From NCBI RefSeq assembly GCF_036492835.1, contig NZ_AP025316.1, positions 124,001 through 188,000 on the forward strand: a stretch of DNA of 64,000 nucleotides, read 5' to 3'. Origin of the DNA: Fulvitalea axinellae. GTDB taxonomy: Bacteria; Bacteroidota; Bacteroidia; Cytophagales; Cyclobacteriaceae. Positions 36,486 through 45,975 of the stretch are shown one piece after another; positions within the stretch are counted from its first letter, which is position 1, and every line of letters begins with the position of its first letter. The notes below the pieces were generated by a model. It worked only from the letters and a program-made list of their open reading frames with translations, was not told the DNA's origin and made no database searches. A program made the position numbers and the translations under genes.

Positions 36486-39400
36486 TTATTTTATTAGCAC
36501 CCTACGCTCGTCACTCTGGTTTCCGAATTGTATTTTCAGGATATACATTCCCGGTTCGCTAATCCGAATTTTGGTCAAATGCTCTTTGTTTGAAACCGTT
36601 TTCTTGAATAAGGTTTTTCCTTCCAAAGAAACCAAACGAATAAAAGTTGATTTCCCTTTTCCGTATGTAGTCACAGTAATTTCTCCGTTACTCGGATTAG
36701 GGAAAACATTAAAAGCCGATTGTCCGGTAACACCCGTAACTTTGGCTACCGAATAACTACGTTCAATTTGAGGGGCGGCTAAATATCGATCGTCTCCTTC
36801 CTGAGTAAAGCGGACAAGTACTTTCCCCGGCTGGCTTGGCCTTAAAATTCCATTCTTTAATTCGGCTTCACCTTCGATTATCTCCGCAGTTACGGGCAAC
36901 CCAGAATCACTTGTAAAACTTAGAGGATAATCATTGTCAATAAACAATGTTTCTGTCAGTTTCTGTACGGTTATATTTTGGGAGGCTTTATTAACTGTAA
37001 CAAACGCATATTTTTCAGCAGGAGCTTTATCTGAATTCTCATCGGTATAAGCTCTTAAGAGTACTCGACCTGAACTTGCGATAGAGACTTGGGCTCCATT
37101 TATATTCAGAATATTGTCACCCGCTTCGTAATCAAAGTTAACTGGCACACCGGATTCAGATGTCGCAGTTAGGTTTATTCCTTCGTTTGAATATGTGATT
37201 GTTTGGTTGTCGAAGTTGATCGCATCTTGCTCTTTTCTTTCATACTTGAACAAAGCTCCGTTAGACCTAAATAAAAACGCATTCTTCCCTAAGGGAATAA
37301 GTGGGTGTTGAATAATATGCGGCGCTACTGAAACAAGCTCTCCATTGACCCGTTTTGAAGCATGCTCGTTCTCAACAATCTTATTAAGGTCAAACCTCAA
37401 TACTTCTTTCTCATTTTTCTTTACAAGGCATAAAATCCCATTCTTCAAATAAAGCTGGTGATGACTAACTTTAGGAACCCCTCCATTTTTCCAAAAATCC
37501 GAGTTTGTAACAAGCTCTTTTTCTACTTCTACCCATTGATCATTCTCCTGCCTATAGAATATTCTAATTTTATCTTGGTTATTAGCGTTTTGCACAAGAA
37601 AATCGCCATCAACGACGAAACCAGAGAAATTGGGAGCTGGTATTTCTTTAAGAAGTTTCAGGTTCTTTATTTTACTGTTTTCCTTCTCATATCCAATTAA
37701 ATTTAATTGTCTTCTCCATCCCCCCTCGAGTCGTTCATTAACTGCAAAAGACACTAGATTGTCATTAATTATTGGATTGCCGCTTGCTTCCCCTTTAAAC
37801 CACTTATAGTCTAGAACACTTAATTTTCCCGAATTAAAGTCCAGGTCACATACAGCCGCAATGGAACATGCTCCTAGCTCACTATCGTAAAACCTGGAAT
37901 AAATAATGATTTGATCATTAAGAACTATCCCCCTGGTGAAATAGAAGTTAGAGGTGTTGAATATTTTGGGTATCGGGAAAATTAATTTTTTTTCCACGTT
38001 CTTATCAGTCAGGCTTGATAAATACCCAATCACAATTGGCGTGTCGTGACCAGGAACTTTATTCATGACCTCCTCAGGCGCAAGCTGTATGCAATGGTCA
38101 CCATACACGCCACTTATTACCCCTTTATCTTTAAAGCTCTCCGAAAGCATCCGCCATTCTCCATTCATCAATTCGTAGAGGTCATACCTCTCAGAATAGG
38201 ATGCCTTTACTAAGAATTTAGATTCAGACAATTGCTCAACTTTAGCAACGGTTATATCGACTTCTTTACTAAATTCTTGAAAATCGCTGGGAACTTCTTC
38301 GTATGATTCATCGTTATTCACTTCAAAAAATACAGGTTTGGCCTTAGTATATTGGCCTTCTTCGTATGTGCTTGAATAAACAATATCATTCTCCGAAGCC
38401 TCAAGCACGTTAAACCAAGGCGACTTTGCTGGTTCGGAGATTCTGAAGTCCGAAAATTGAACATTTCCATTTTGCCAAGTGGAACCGTCTCCGTCTATCT
38501 GGCCCCTTAAACCCACTATTACAGATGCACCTCGGTGATTGTCATATTTTTCTGCCAAAAAATGAAAGGTATTTCCTTGAGAATCAAAATTATAGATTGT
38601 AAGAGTATTTACTTTGACATCTTGTGGTAAAGGAATTTCTCGTAAATCTGGAGTTTCCCAAGTCGCTCCTTTTTTCTTTATCGACAAAGCTCGAAGGCCA
38701 TTCTGAGTCTGATCTTTCAAGCCTAATAATAATATTTCATCTTTTGAGACAGCTCTAATTCTGTTTCCAAAAGAAGCCCCTTTTATAGTTCCTGATTCGT
38801 TATTAATCGTCTTCCAGCCATTCTCGGGGCGTTCAAAAACGAAAACCTTATTTGAAGAGACCAAATATATATTCCCTTCCTTTACAGCACACTCACTTGT
38901 CCCATCTAATCTACCTCCGTCAGCCACCTCCTTTTTAGAAAGTATTAATTTCCCTGTCTCGGACATGGTTTTCCAGCCTCCTTCCGGCTTCTCAAATATG
39001 TAGGCACTGCCACAATTCCAACACATGTCATCATCATTTCTTGACTCTACGACAATAAGGTCATTATCAATTGCCGTTTTTCGTATGCGGTGGCCTCCTT
39101 CGACAGGCCAAGTGCCATAAGCACCAAACGCATCAGTATAAGCCCCATCACTAGCGTATAATACAGCCGTTTCGGTCATATCCTTCCAACCGGACTCTGG
39201 CTTCTGAAAAAGATAAACAACTCCTGAAGCATATCCAGCTCCAATATCATTACGCCAGCCCGAAACTAAAACGACATCTTCAGACAGCGTTACATTATAG
39301 CCGAAAGTGTCATCGATATTGGAAGTCCGGAGTGTCGCAATTTTTTGCCATCGTCCATCCTTCTTTTCAAACAGATTTACTACATCTTTTGAATTGTCAG

Positions 39401-39569
39401 ATATTACCGCGGTATTTCCGAAAATATCCATCGCTGGATTTCTTGAATAATCTGTAATACCTTTTGTGACTGTTCCGCTCAGCTCCAAAGATGACGTTTG
39501 TCTCCAATGTTGGGCCTGTACATTATAGATGAACAGCACCACTAAAAGTAGAGTTAAAAAAAATCTCAT
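36486..39569 (-). CDS. Secreted propeller/Ig-like protein with T9SS C-terminal sorting domain
   Basis: The product has 1027 residues, with a signal peptide at about 1-19 (ending YNVQAQ). The N-terminal blades are of FG-GAP type (NTAVISDNSKDVVNLFEKKDGRW, GVVYLFQKPESGW, GSAYIFEKPEGGW, NKVFVFERPENGW). About 780-940 hold two Ig-like MBG-type repeats (ITYSNEGINLTATSESGVPVNF, KASQNITVQKL, PLSFTSDSGLPVTAEI). The end is a type A T9SS sorting domain at about 945-1027 (FNVFPNPSNGEITV, GMYILKIQFG, RRVLIK). It should be secreted through T9SS and attached to, or released from, the cell surface. First gene of a two-gene operon with the shorter paralogue downstream. Confidence 0.85.
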   Translation of the reverse strand: MRFFLTLLLVVLFIYNVQAQHWRQTSSLELSGTVTKGITDYSRNPAMDIFGNTAVISDNSKDVVNLFEKKDGRWQKIATLRTSNIDDTFGYNVTLSEDVVLVSGWRNDIGAGYASGVVYLFQKPESGWKDMTETAVLYASDGAYTDAFGAYGTWPVEGGHRIRKTAIDNDLIVVESRNDDDMCWNCGSAYIFEKPEGGWKTMSETGKLILSKKEVADGGRLDGTSECAVKEGNIYLVSSNKVFVFERPENGWKTINNESGTIKGASFGNRIRAVSKDEILLLGLKDQTQNGLRALSIKKKGATWETPDLREIPLPQDVKVNTLTIYNFDSQGNTFHFLAEKYDNHRGASVIVGLRGQIDGDGSTWQNGNVQFSDFRISEPAKSPWFNVLEASENDIVYSSTYEEGQYTKAKPVFFEVNNDESYEEVPSDFQEFSKEVDITVAKVEQLSESKFLVKASYSERYDLYELMNGEWRMLSESFKDKGVISGVYGDHCIQLAPEEVMNKVPGHDTPIVIGYLSSLTDKNVEKKLIFPIPKIFNTSNFYFTRGIVLNDQIIIYSRFYDSELGACSIAAVCDLDFNSGKLSVLDYKWFKGEASGNPIINDNLVSFAVNERLEGGWRRQLNLIGYEKENSKIKNLKLLKEIPAPNFSGFVVDGDFLVQNANNQDKIRIFYRQENDQWVEVEKELVTNSDFWKNGGVPKVSHHQLYLKNGILCLVKKNEKEVLRFDLNKIVENEHASKRVNGELVSVAPHIIQHPLIPLGKNAFLFRSNGALFKYERKEQDAINFDNQTITYSNEGINLTATSESGVPVNFDYEAGDNILNINGAQVSIASSGRVLLRAYTDENSDKAPAEKYAFVTVNKASQNITVQKLTETLFIDNDYPLSFTSDSGLPVTAEIIEGEAELKNGILRPSQPGKVLVRFTQEGDDRYLAAPQIERSYSVAKVTGVTGQSAFNVFPNPSNGEITVTTYGKGKSTFIRLVSLEGKTLFKKTVSNKEHLTKIRISEPGMYILKIQFGNQSDERRVLIK

Positions 39570-39906
39570 GTTCTGTGTTTGAAATATTGAAAGTTATTTT
39601 ATTGTAAATTATTGAAAACTATAAAGAGAGACAAAAAAAGTACATTCTTTAACTATAGCCTAATTCAAGTAACATGTTATACACAACCAATCTTATTGTT
39701 TGAAAATCGCTCAAAACAAAGGGTGTTTGTGTTATTTAAGTCGAAGAGCTAATAAAGGCTAAAGCTGGAATGCAGGCAGAGATTTAATACAACCATGCGA
39801 GGCATTTATGTGAAATTGGTTTATTAACACAAAAAAAGCGCTCCCAAAAACGGGAACGCTCATAATCCGATTGTCAAATAATATGTTGCTATATGCCCGC
39901 AGACTA
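39570..39906. other. Intergenic region, promoter side of the propeller operon plus a terminator
   Basis: A 337-base AT-rich gap. It holds the terminator at 39838-39860 and must contain the promoter of the propeller operon, but no clear TAnnTTTG element was found. Confidence 0.4.
39838..39860 (-). terminator. Terminator of the lysA-like gene
   Basis: Stem agcgctccc / gggaacgct (one mismatched pair) with loop aaaaac. A run of seven T follows on the minus strand. It lies about 47 bases beyond the stop codon of the decarboxylase gene. Confidence 0.75.
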
Positions 39907-41142
39907 TTACTCAGCTACCTTTTCGCTTTCGAAATCCAAGACTATTTGGTTTCTTACCAAATCCTCGAATTCGTCTCTCTTCCTTACCAGATGCGCTTTG
40001 CCGTCAAGAACCAGCACTTCCGCAGGGCGCATACGCGAGTTATAGTTCGAGGCCATTACGTAGCCGTATGATCCGGTATTTTTCAGGGCCAAAAGATGCC
40101 CCTCTTTGATTTCCGGTAATTCCCGGTCTACGGCAAAGTTGTCAATCTCGCAGATATTGCCAACCACGGTGTATGTGGCCTTGTCTCCGTCGGGGTTATC
40201 AAGATTCAGTATCTCGTGGTAAGCGTCGTAGAACATGGGCCGGATTAGGTGGTTAAAGCCGGAATCCACGCCAGCGAATACGCGCTCGCCGTTAGTTTTC
40301 ACCATGGTGGTTCTTGTAAGAAGAGTGCCGCTCTCGCTTACCAAGAAGCGTCCGGGCTCAAACCACAGATCCACCTCTTTACCGTAGCGTTCGGTAAAGG
40401 CCGCGTGCTCGGCTTTTAGGCCTTCGGCCAATTCGTAAATATCGAGAATGTCTTCGTCCACTTTATGTCGGACTTTTACGCCTCCGCCGAAATCCACGAA
40501 ATCGAGATCTTCGAAGGTTTCCGCTATTTCGAACACCTTTGCGGCGCCTTTGCGGAATATCTCACGGCTCATAATCACCGAGCTGGAATGGATATGCAAT
40601 CCGTTTACCCGGATTCCGTATTTGTCGATAATAGAGCGGGCCTCCTCCAATTGCGATACCGATATGCCGAACTTGGACTGCTTGTGCCACCAAGTCACCT
40701 TTTCCGAATTCTCTTTGGAAACGATAAACGGATTCATCCGGACACAGCAAGGAACGGTAGAGCCGTAGCGTTTGCCGAATTTTTCCAGATTCGGGATGTT
40801 TTCGATATTGATATTTACTCCCAGATCAACGGCTTCCACTATTTCCGAAAAATCGACACAATTGGGGGTAAAGATAATCTCGTTGGGTTCGAAGCCTACC
40901 GAAAGGCCCATACGGATTTCGGGCACAGAGACCGTATCCAGGCAAGTGCCCTCGTTTTTCATCAACTTCATTACGCTCAGGTTAGTCAATGCCTTGCAGG
41001 CGTAGTTGATCCGTATGCAGACACCCGAAAATGCTTTCCGGAACGTGGCTACCTGATCTTTCATTTTCTGTCCGTCGTAGACATAAAGAGGGGTTCCGAA
41101 CTCCTCTGCGATATCTTTTAAGTCTAGTCCCTGTATTTTCAT
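39907..41142 (-). CDS. lysA: PLP-dependent decarboxylase, diaminopimelate decarboxylase-like
   Basis: The product has 411 residues from the ATG at 41142. A TTG further upstream (41187) would add 15 residues but is less likely. The alanine-racemase-like fold type III barrel has the PLP-binding lysine in RINYACKALTNL (Lys50). Next come GLHIHSSSVI in place of the usual GLHCHIGS, the glycine-rich FVDFGGGV, EPGRFLVSESG, and the C-terminal NICEIDNFAVDRELP with the conserved active-site cysteine. It should decarboxylate meso-diaminopimelate to lysine. The altered HIHSSS motif leaves room for a related diamino-acid or carboxynorspermidine-type substrate. Single-gene unit with its own terminator. Confidence 0.85.
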   Translation of the reverse strand: MKIQGLDLKDIAEEFGTPLYVYDGQKMKDQVATFRKAFSGVCIRINYACKALTNLSVMKLMKNEGTCLDTVSVPEIRMGLSVGFEPNEIIFTPNCVDFSEIVEAVDLGVNINIENIPNLEKFGKRYGSTVPCCVRMNPFIVSKENSEKVTWWHKQSKFGISVSQLEEARSIIDKYGIRVNGLHIHSSSVIMSREIFRKGAAKVFEIAETFEDLDFVDFGGGVKVRHKVDEDILDIYELAEGLKAEHAAFTERYGKEVDLWFEPGRFLVSESGTLLTRTTMVKTNGERVFAGVDSGFNHLIRPMFYDAYHEILNLDNPDGDKATYTVVGNICEIDNFAVDRELPEIKEGHLLALKNTGSYGYVMASNYNSRMRPAEVLVLDGKAHLVRKRDEFEDLVRNQIVLDFESEKVAE

Positions 41143-41293
41143 TTTAGAAATAAAAAAGGTGTCGTTGGAATCGAATTCGCCAGCCAATTTGCGAGGAATA
41201 AACCGCTTTACATGACACTATTTTAGCCAGTAAAGATCTTATCTTAACCTTTTTGAAATAAATGGGCTCGCAGTATTGGGCCGAAATAAAAAA

Positions 41294-41331
41294 AGCCTCC
41301 CGCTAACCGTTTTGTGGGCTTGCGGGAGGCT
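41294..41331 (-). terminator. Terminator of the metallophosphoesterase/barrel gene
   Basis: Perfect 10-bp stem agcctcccgc / gcgggaggct. A run of seven T follows on the minus strand. It lies 10 bases beyond the stop codon at 41341. Confidence 0.9.
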
Positions 41332-41340
41332 GAAAATACT

Positions 41341-44300
41341 TTAGAAGTTAAATCCGAAATCGAATAGGAACTGCGTCGATTCGTTGGAGACGCCCACACT
41401 GGCGGTGAGCGACAGCATAGAGAACGGCGCTATAAAAATCCCGCCTCCGGTGCTGTTGTGCCAGCGTTTGGAGTCTTCCCCTTTTTCCCAAACTCTACCG
41501 ATATCGTTGTAAGCGAATATTCCCCACGATCCGTTTAGCAGATAATTATCAAACTCCCGGACATTAAGCCTGAGCTCCGTATTGTTAAACGCCGCCGTAC
41601 GCCCGTAAAAACGATCTTTTCGAAAGCCCCTTAAGCTATGCGAACCGCCCAGTTTGTTGGACTGAAGGAAATCGTAATCGCCAAAGTTATGGGCGCCGCC
41701 AAAACGCAAAGCCAACGTCAGCGGGCGCGGAAGCCGAGTGGTCATATACAAGCTCAAGTCGCCTTGAATTCTGGAGAACACGTCGCTCGTTTCGATCCCT
41801 TTGTACGTTTCCGACACCAAGTTCAGATGCGTTCCCTTAAGCGGAAAGCTCGGTTGGTCTCGTGTATCCGCTTCGTAACGTATAAATCCGCCCCAATAGA
41901 AATGGGGATCCAACACTTCGCTTTCGGTAAGCCCGTTTTCAGGGTAGTCGCTTACGTATCGATGGCGTGTTTTCGAATTATCCGGAATTTTGGTCCCAAT
42001 CATTGACGGACCGAAATACAGCGCTTGTTTCTCGCCATAACGTTTCCTCAAAAGCGCATGAGCCTGAAGGCGCTGATAATTAAGAACATAATAATCCCGA
42101 TCCTCATGCTTTTCAGTGTTGTTCCCTAGTCCGTAGAAATTTGACCGGTAAGAAGGGACATCCCAACGGGCATCGAAGAGCCCGTCGAGAGAGCCTATGA
42201 GTTTCGTTTTTTCCAGCCTGTATTTTACCCAAGCCGCAGACCCTTTCAGAGACACCGCAGCCAAGATAGTGTGCTTAGTGTTAAAAGGTTCCTTTCGGAA
42301 AGAATGGGTTTCGATAATGGCTCCGCCACCGAGGAAAAGGCCGTCATCGGGATTATAGCCAGCCGTGGCTAACGGGAAAGCCTGATTAAATTTGAAAGCG
42401 TAACGATCATAATCGTTGACTTCCGGTTTGTGAGATAGACGTAATCCCACCGATTTTCCTTTTTCCAACTCTAGCCTCTTCGGCTGGTCATACACCAACA
42501 CTTTTTTTGTTTTCGGCCCTTTGGTTTCGTCTTCGACTTTCGTTAGTTCTTTACCGCCGATAATACGTACTTTTATCCCGTCTTTTGACGTGCCCGTAAC
42601 TTTGAAAACATCGTCGCCACTAATGCCGTAGAGTCGCACTTCGTGGGTTTCCCCTTTCTTGAATTCCCGTTCGAAAAGCGTCTGTTTGATATTTCCTTTT
42701 TTGCTGATCTTCTTTACCGTGACTTTCAGGTCACCGTTTTCCCTACGTTCAACCAAAAAAAGCTCGTTCTTTTCCGATCCCGTAACATCTACGGATTTGG
42801 CCAAATTGCGGAAATGCTCCTTCGCATATCTCTGAAGCTTATCCCGGCGAGAAATCAATTTGCGGATCACTTCCTCGCCATGTTGTTTGAAAAGGGTATC
42901 CGGCCAAGTCAATACGGCTTGCCTTATCTTTTCGTCTGTCAATGATGATTGTAGTTCCTCGGCCTCCGCTATCCAATCCGACTCGCTGGCGCCTACCAAG
43001 AATGTCCGGTCAAAATATCGGGCGTTGAAATTAAACCAAGGCACCGAGCGGATATCCTCGTTAAAACCTTCGAGCTTAGGCAACAGCCAACGCCTTGAGG
43101 CGATTTTGGGAAACAAGCCCTCATTCACGAAGAAAGCGTGGTCACGGTCGCGCGGAATCGGACGGAAGAGTTTGCCTTTTCCTTTTTTGAAACTGGCCCA
43201 ACGCCATTGGTCATCATGTCGGTCCCAATCCGCTATCAACATATCGAAAAGCCTTGACCTAACGGCAAAACGGTAATCGATTTGGTTGTCGTTGTCTTCC
43301 AGAAGCTTCTCGACTACCTTTGGCGTACTGTAAACCTTTTTCGTCCTTCCGAAGGAGCTGATATGCGACTCGTCACCGTGAGGTCTTTCTTCGAACAAAC
43401 AAAGCGTATTGCCAAACGCTCCCCGGTACGGACCCAAACGCGGATCGTCCGGAATAAAAACCAAGGTAGGGTTTGCGTGATAAATTCCCGCATATTCGGC
43501 CAAGTGCGCAACCACCAAAGCGGCGTAAGGATGGTCGGAGGAAATTTGGTCTTGCACCGCGTCTTTGGCGATTGTGTTTCGGAGAACAACCGGAATGGCG
43601 TTTTCCGGAAACTTTTCCACTGACCTTAGCACGTATTGTTGTCCGGTACTATCTTCCAGACGTAAAGATTTAGTCTGCTGTCCTCCGCCCCTTTTCAGGA
43701 TCTTCAAACCGCCTTTTTCCTTACCGAGATCCAGCAAAGGAACCTCGATCGGCGTTTCCCAAGCGTCGCGATAGTTTTCGCCCAAGAAAAACTTCTTGCT
43801 CTTGCCCGCCTTGTATTGTCCCGAAGCCTTTACCGTAATAAGGCTGTCTCTCAGATCCTGGGTATTAAATTCCTTGATGGTCGGTGCCGGCACATACGGT
43901 TTGTGCGCCAATTTACGATGATAAAGGGTATCGCCTTTCGCCGAAAAATAAGTGGCGAAAATACCGCCGTCCTCATGATAATCGATTCTTGAGAACCCGA
44001 CCTCCGATTTGGCGAACTCGGAATATTTGCCCTGCCTGACAGGCGTATGCTTTGAACCCGAACCGCTGACCATATAATGGACACCGTTACGGTAGCAATA
44101 TTGTAATGAATGTTCGTGACCGGATACGTAAACCAAATCAGGATGCGCCTGAAAAATCTCCTGCATTCCGTCCCTCAAGTGCCTGTTAGCAGGATTGGAA
44201 GTGTCTTGATAACTGAATCCCGATTTTCTGTACAAAGGATAAAGCGCTCCGACTACAGGCAATGGCACATACATCCAGTCGGCCACGTCTGTCAAGGGAA

Positions 44301-45021
44301 AGAAATAAGTCTTTGCCGGAAAAAAGCCTCCGTGTTCTCCATAAGTGATCACGGGGTGGTGACCCGCCACCACTATTCTTTTGTTTGGATGCCTAACAAT
44401 TACGTCGTTGAGCGCCAAGAGGTAATCCTCTTCGGTTTTCACTTCGCAGTCGCCCGCCTTTTCCTCAGTCTCACGCCACGGATGCAACCACCATTGCGTA
44501 TCCACGATTACCAGTAACAGGTCTTCGCCAAGCGGAATCTCCACCGGCCCCGGACATCCGTCCAATGGCTGGAAAATGTCTTCCCGCCCAGTGATTTCCT
44601 GAAGGAATTTTTGCTGGCTCAACACATATTCCCGACCTTTTTTGCCTCCGTTTTTCCAATCGTGGTTCCCCGGTATGGCAAAAGCCCTTCCCGCAAAACC
44701 TTTGATAAAGCCGAATTCCGCCCGCAAAATCTCCTCGCCTTTTTCCCTGGCTTTTCCTTCGTCAGGGTCGAGGCCAGAAGGATACAAGTTATCGCCCAAA
44801 TACAAAATGGTCGCTGATTTCCCTACCTCTTTAGCTTGCCTTTCCAGCTCGCTGATGTTGGCATCGCCAGACTGAACGGCCCCGGCATCCCCGATTAGGA
44901 AAACAGTGTGTTTGGCCCTTTTCTGTCCCAAAACCACCGAAGTGGAGATAAAGACAAGCGAAAAAAGCGTGATCGCCAGCTTTAGAGGCCATTTCCGTCT
45001 TGCGTTTAGGCTGTATCCCAT
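41341..45021 (-). CDS. Metallophosphoesterase / kinase-like / Omp85-type barrel fusion
   Basis: The product has 1226 residues from the ATG at 45021 (a TTG two codons upstream is also in frame). Signal peptide at about 3-33. The calcineurin-type phosphoesterase spans about 38-370 and has all metal motifs: GD (about 44), GDN (about 77), GNHD (about 119), AGHHPV and SGHEHS. The middle part (about 420-800) includes DWDRHDDQWRW at 598-608 and PRDRDHAF at 623-630. These echo the DRHxxN and metal-aspartate motifs of HipA/CotH/PI-kinase-like folds. The last 350 residues form a surface-antigen (BamA/Omp85-like) barrel, with GGSHSLRGFRKDRFYG and NTELRLNV and ending FLFDFGFNF. It should be anchored in the outer membrane with its phosphatase in the periplasm. 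It lies 45 bases after the SdiA-regulated-type lipoprotein gene. Confidence 0.88.
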   Translation of the reverse strand: MGYSLNARRKWPLKLAITLFSLVFISTSVVLGQKRAKHTVFLIGDAGAVQSGDANISELERQAKEVGKSATILYLGDNLYPSGLDPDEGKAREKGEEILRAEFGFIKGFAGRAFAIPGNHDWKNGGKKGREYVLSQQKFLQEITGREDIFQPLDGCPGPVEIPLGEDLLLVIVDTQWWLHPWRETEEKAGDCEVKTEEDYLLALNDVIVRHPNKRIVVAGHHPVITYGEHGGFFPAKTYFFPLTDVADWMYVPLPVVGALYPLYRKSGFSYQDTSNPANRHLRDGMQEIFQAHPDLVYVSGHEHSLQYCYRNGVHYMVSGSGSKHTPVRQGKYSEFAKSEVGFSRIDYHEDGGIFATYFSAKGDTLYHRKLAHKPYVPAPTIKEFNTQDLRDSLITVKASGQYKAGKSKKFFLGENYRDAWETPIEVPLLDLGKEKGGLKILKRGGGQQTKSLRLEDSTGQQYVLRSVEKFPENAIPVVLRNTIAKDAVQDQISSDHPYAALVVAHLAEYAGIYHANPTLVFIPDDPRLGPYRGAFGNTLCLFEERPHGDESHISSFGRTKKVYSTPKVVEKLLEDNDNQIDYRFAVRSRLFDMLIADWDRHDDQWRWASFKKGKGKLFRPIPRDRDHAFFVNEGLFPKIASRRWLLPKLEGFNEDIRSVPWFNFNARYFDRTFLVGASESDWIAEAEELQSSLTDEKIRQAVLTWPDTLFKQHGEEVIRKLISRRDKLQRYAKEHFRNLAKSVDVTGSEKNELFLVERRENGDLKVTVKKISKKGNIKQTLFEREFKKGETHEVRLYGISGDDVFKVTGTSKDGIKVRIIGGKELTKVEDETKGPKTKKVLVYDQPKRLELEKGKSVGLRLSHKPEVNDYDRYAFKFNQAFPLATAGYNPDDGLFLGGGAIIETHSFRKEPFNTKHTILAAVSLKGSAAWVKYRLEKTKLIGSLDGLFDARWDVPSYRSNFYGLGNNTEKHEDRDYYVLNYQRLQAHALLRKRYGEKQALYFGPSMIGTKIPDNSKTRHRYVSDYPENGLTESEVLDPHFYWGGFIRYEADTRDQPSFPLKGTHLNLVSETYKGIETSDVFSRIQGDLSLYMTTRLPRPLTLALRFGGAHNFGDYDFLQSNKLGGSHSLRGFRKDRFYGRTAAFNNTELRLNVREFDNYLLNGSWGIFAYNDIGRVWEKGEDSKRWHNSTGGGIFIAPFSMLSLTASVGVSNESTQFLFDFGFNF

Positions 45022-45066
45022 ATCCAAATAGTTATAAACCGGAAAATCCCGGCTTACTTTGATTCG

Positions 45067-45975
45067 TTAATCACAAAGATAATCGTAAATATAGACCCGA
45101 CCATGTTTTCCATCACCCTCATTGGCGATAAGCATATCACCGTTCGGCATAAAACAAATGCCCTCGGGTTGACGATGCTGTTTTCGGCTGAGGCGTTGCA
45201 CTTGCTTAAGCTGTCGGCTGTCTCGGTCATAAACAGCCAGCACTTTGCCTATATGGGCCAAAATATAAATATCCCCAGTCAAAGGATGTACCGCAACACC
45301 CGATGGCTTTATAAGTCTCCGCTCTCCAATAAATTCCGCAATCTCTTCCGGATCCACTACCAAATAGGGCTCCTTGGACATCTTCTTAGATTTCAAATCA
45401 AAAGAGTAAACATTGCGAACCAAAGCTTTCTTTTTTGGGCTTCCTTTAAGAGCCACCAACAGACTGTCATTGTTCAGCTTCGTAAGCCCTTCCACGTTAT
45501 GGTCTTTGGTAAGGCGGGTTTGCTGTACGTTACCGTGTAGCCCGTTGTATGTTCTGGCGTCAAAAAAGAAAATATCGCCCTTGCTGTTAGTCACATAAAT
45601 ATCGTCGCCCACTACAGTCACCCCTTCGTAATCACCGGCCTTATAGAAGTGCTCTTTCTTTACCACCGCCCGTACGGACAGGTCGTAAAAGTAAACAAAA
45701 CCTTTCTCATCCTGAACCATCACCACCGTGTCGCCTTTGTAATGGGCGATTCCGGAGACTTCCTCCAAGCTGTTCGGCATTTTTATCTCGGCCGCAGGCT
45801 CCCGCACATCATAACACGAAATGGTGGGGCCCGCACTTTGGACCTCCGCCACTTGACGCATATCTCCTGATTTCTCTTTATTTGACGCTTTGCCGCCACA
45901 TGCGGAGCAAATAGCGCCTAAGGCCAAAGAAATGGACAAAACCCGGAGCCCAACCGATGGTAAAAATCTATTCAT
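45067..45975 (-). CDS. SdiA-regulated-type (YjiK-like) lipoprotein
   Basis: The product has 302 residues. I chose the ATG at 45975 because it begins MNRFLPSVGLRVLSISLALG, a signal sequence with a possible lipobox at CSAC (Cys26). The ORF could extend 20 codons upstream. The rest is a propeller of the SdiA-regulated family: LEEVSGIAHYKGDTVVMVQDEKGFVYFYDL, GDYEGVTVVGDDIYVTNSKGDIFFF, NVEGLTKLNNDSLLVAL, KPSGVAVHPLTGDIYILAHIGKVLAVYD and QPEGICFMPNGDMLIANEGDG. It is probably periplasmic or surface-attached. The phosphoesterase/barrel gene follows after 45 bases, so the two probably act together. Confidence 0.85.
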   Translation of the reverse strand: MNRFLPSVGLRVLSISLALGAICSACGGKASNKEKSGDMRQVAEVQSAGPTISCYDVREPAAEIKMPNSLEEVSGIAHYKGDTVVMVQDEKGFVYFYDLSVRAVVKKEHFYKAGDYEGVTVVGDDIYVTNSKGDIFFFDARTYNGLHGNVQQTRLTKDHNVEGLTKLNNDSLLVALKGSPKKKALVRNVYSFDLKSKKMSKEPYLVVDPEEIAEFIGERRLIKPSGVAVHPLTGDIYILAHIGKVLAVYDRDSRQLKQVQRLSRKQHRQPEGICFMPNGDMLIANEGDGKHGRVYIYDYLCD

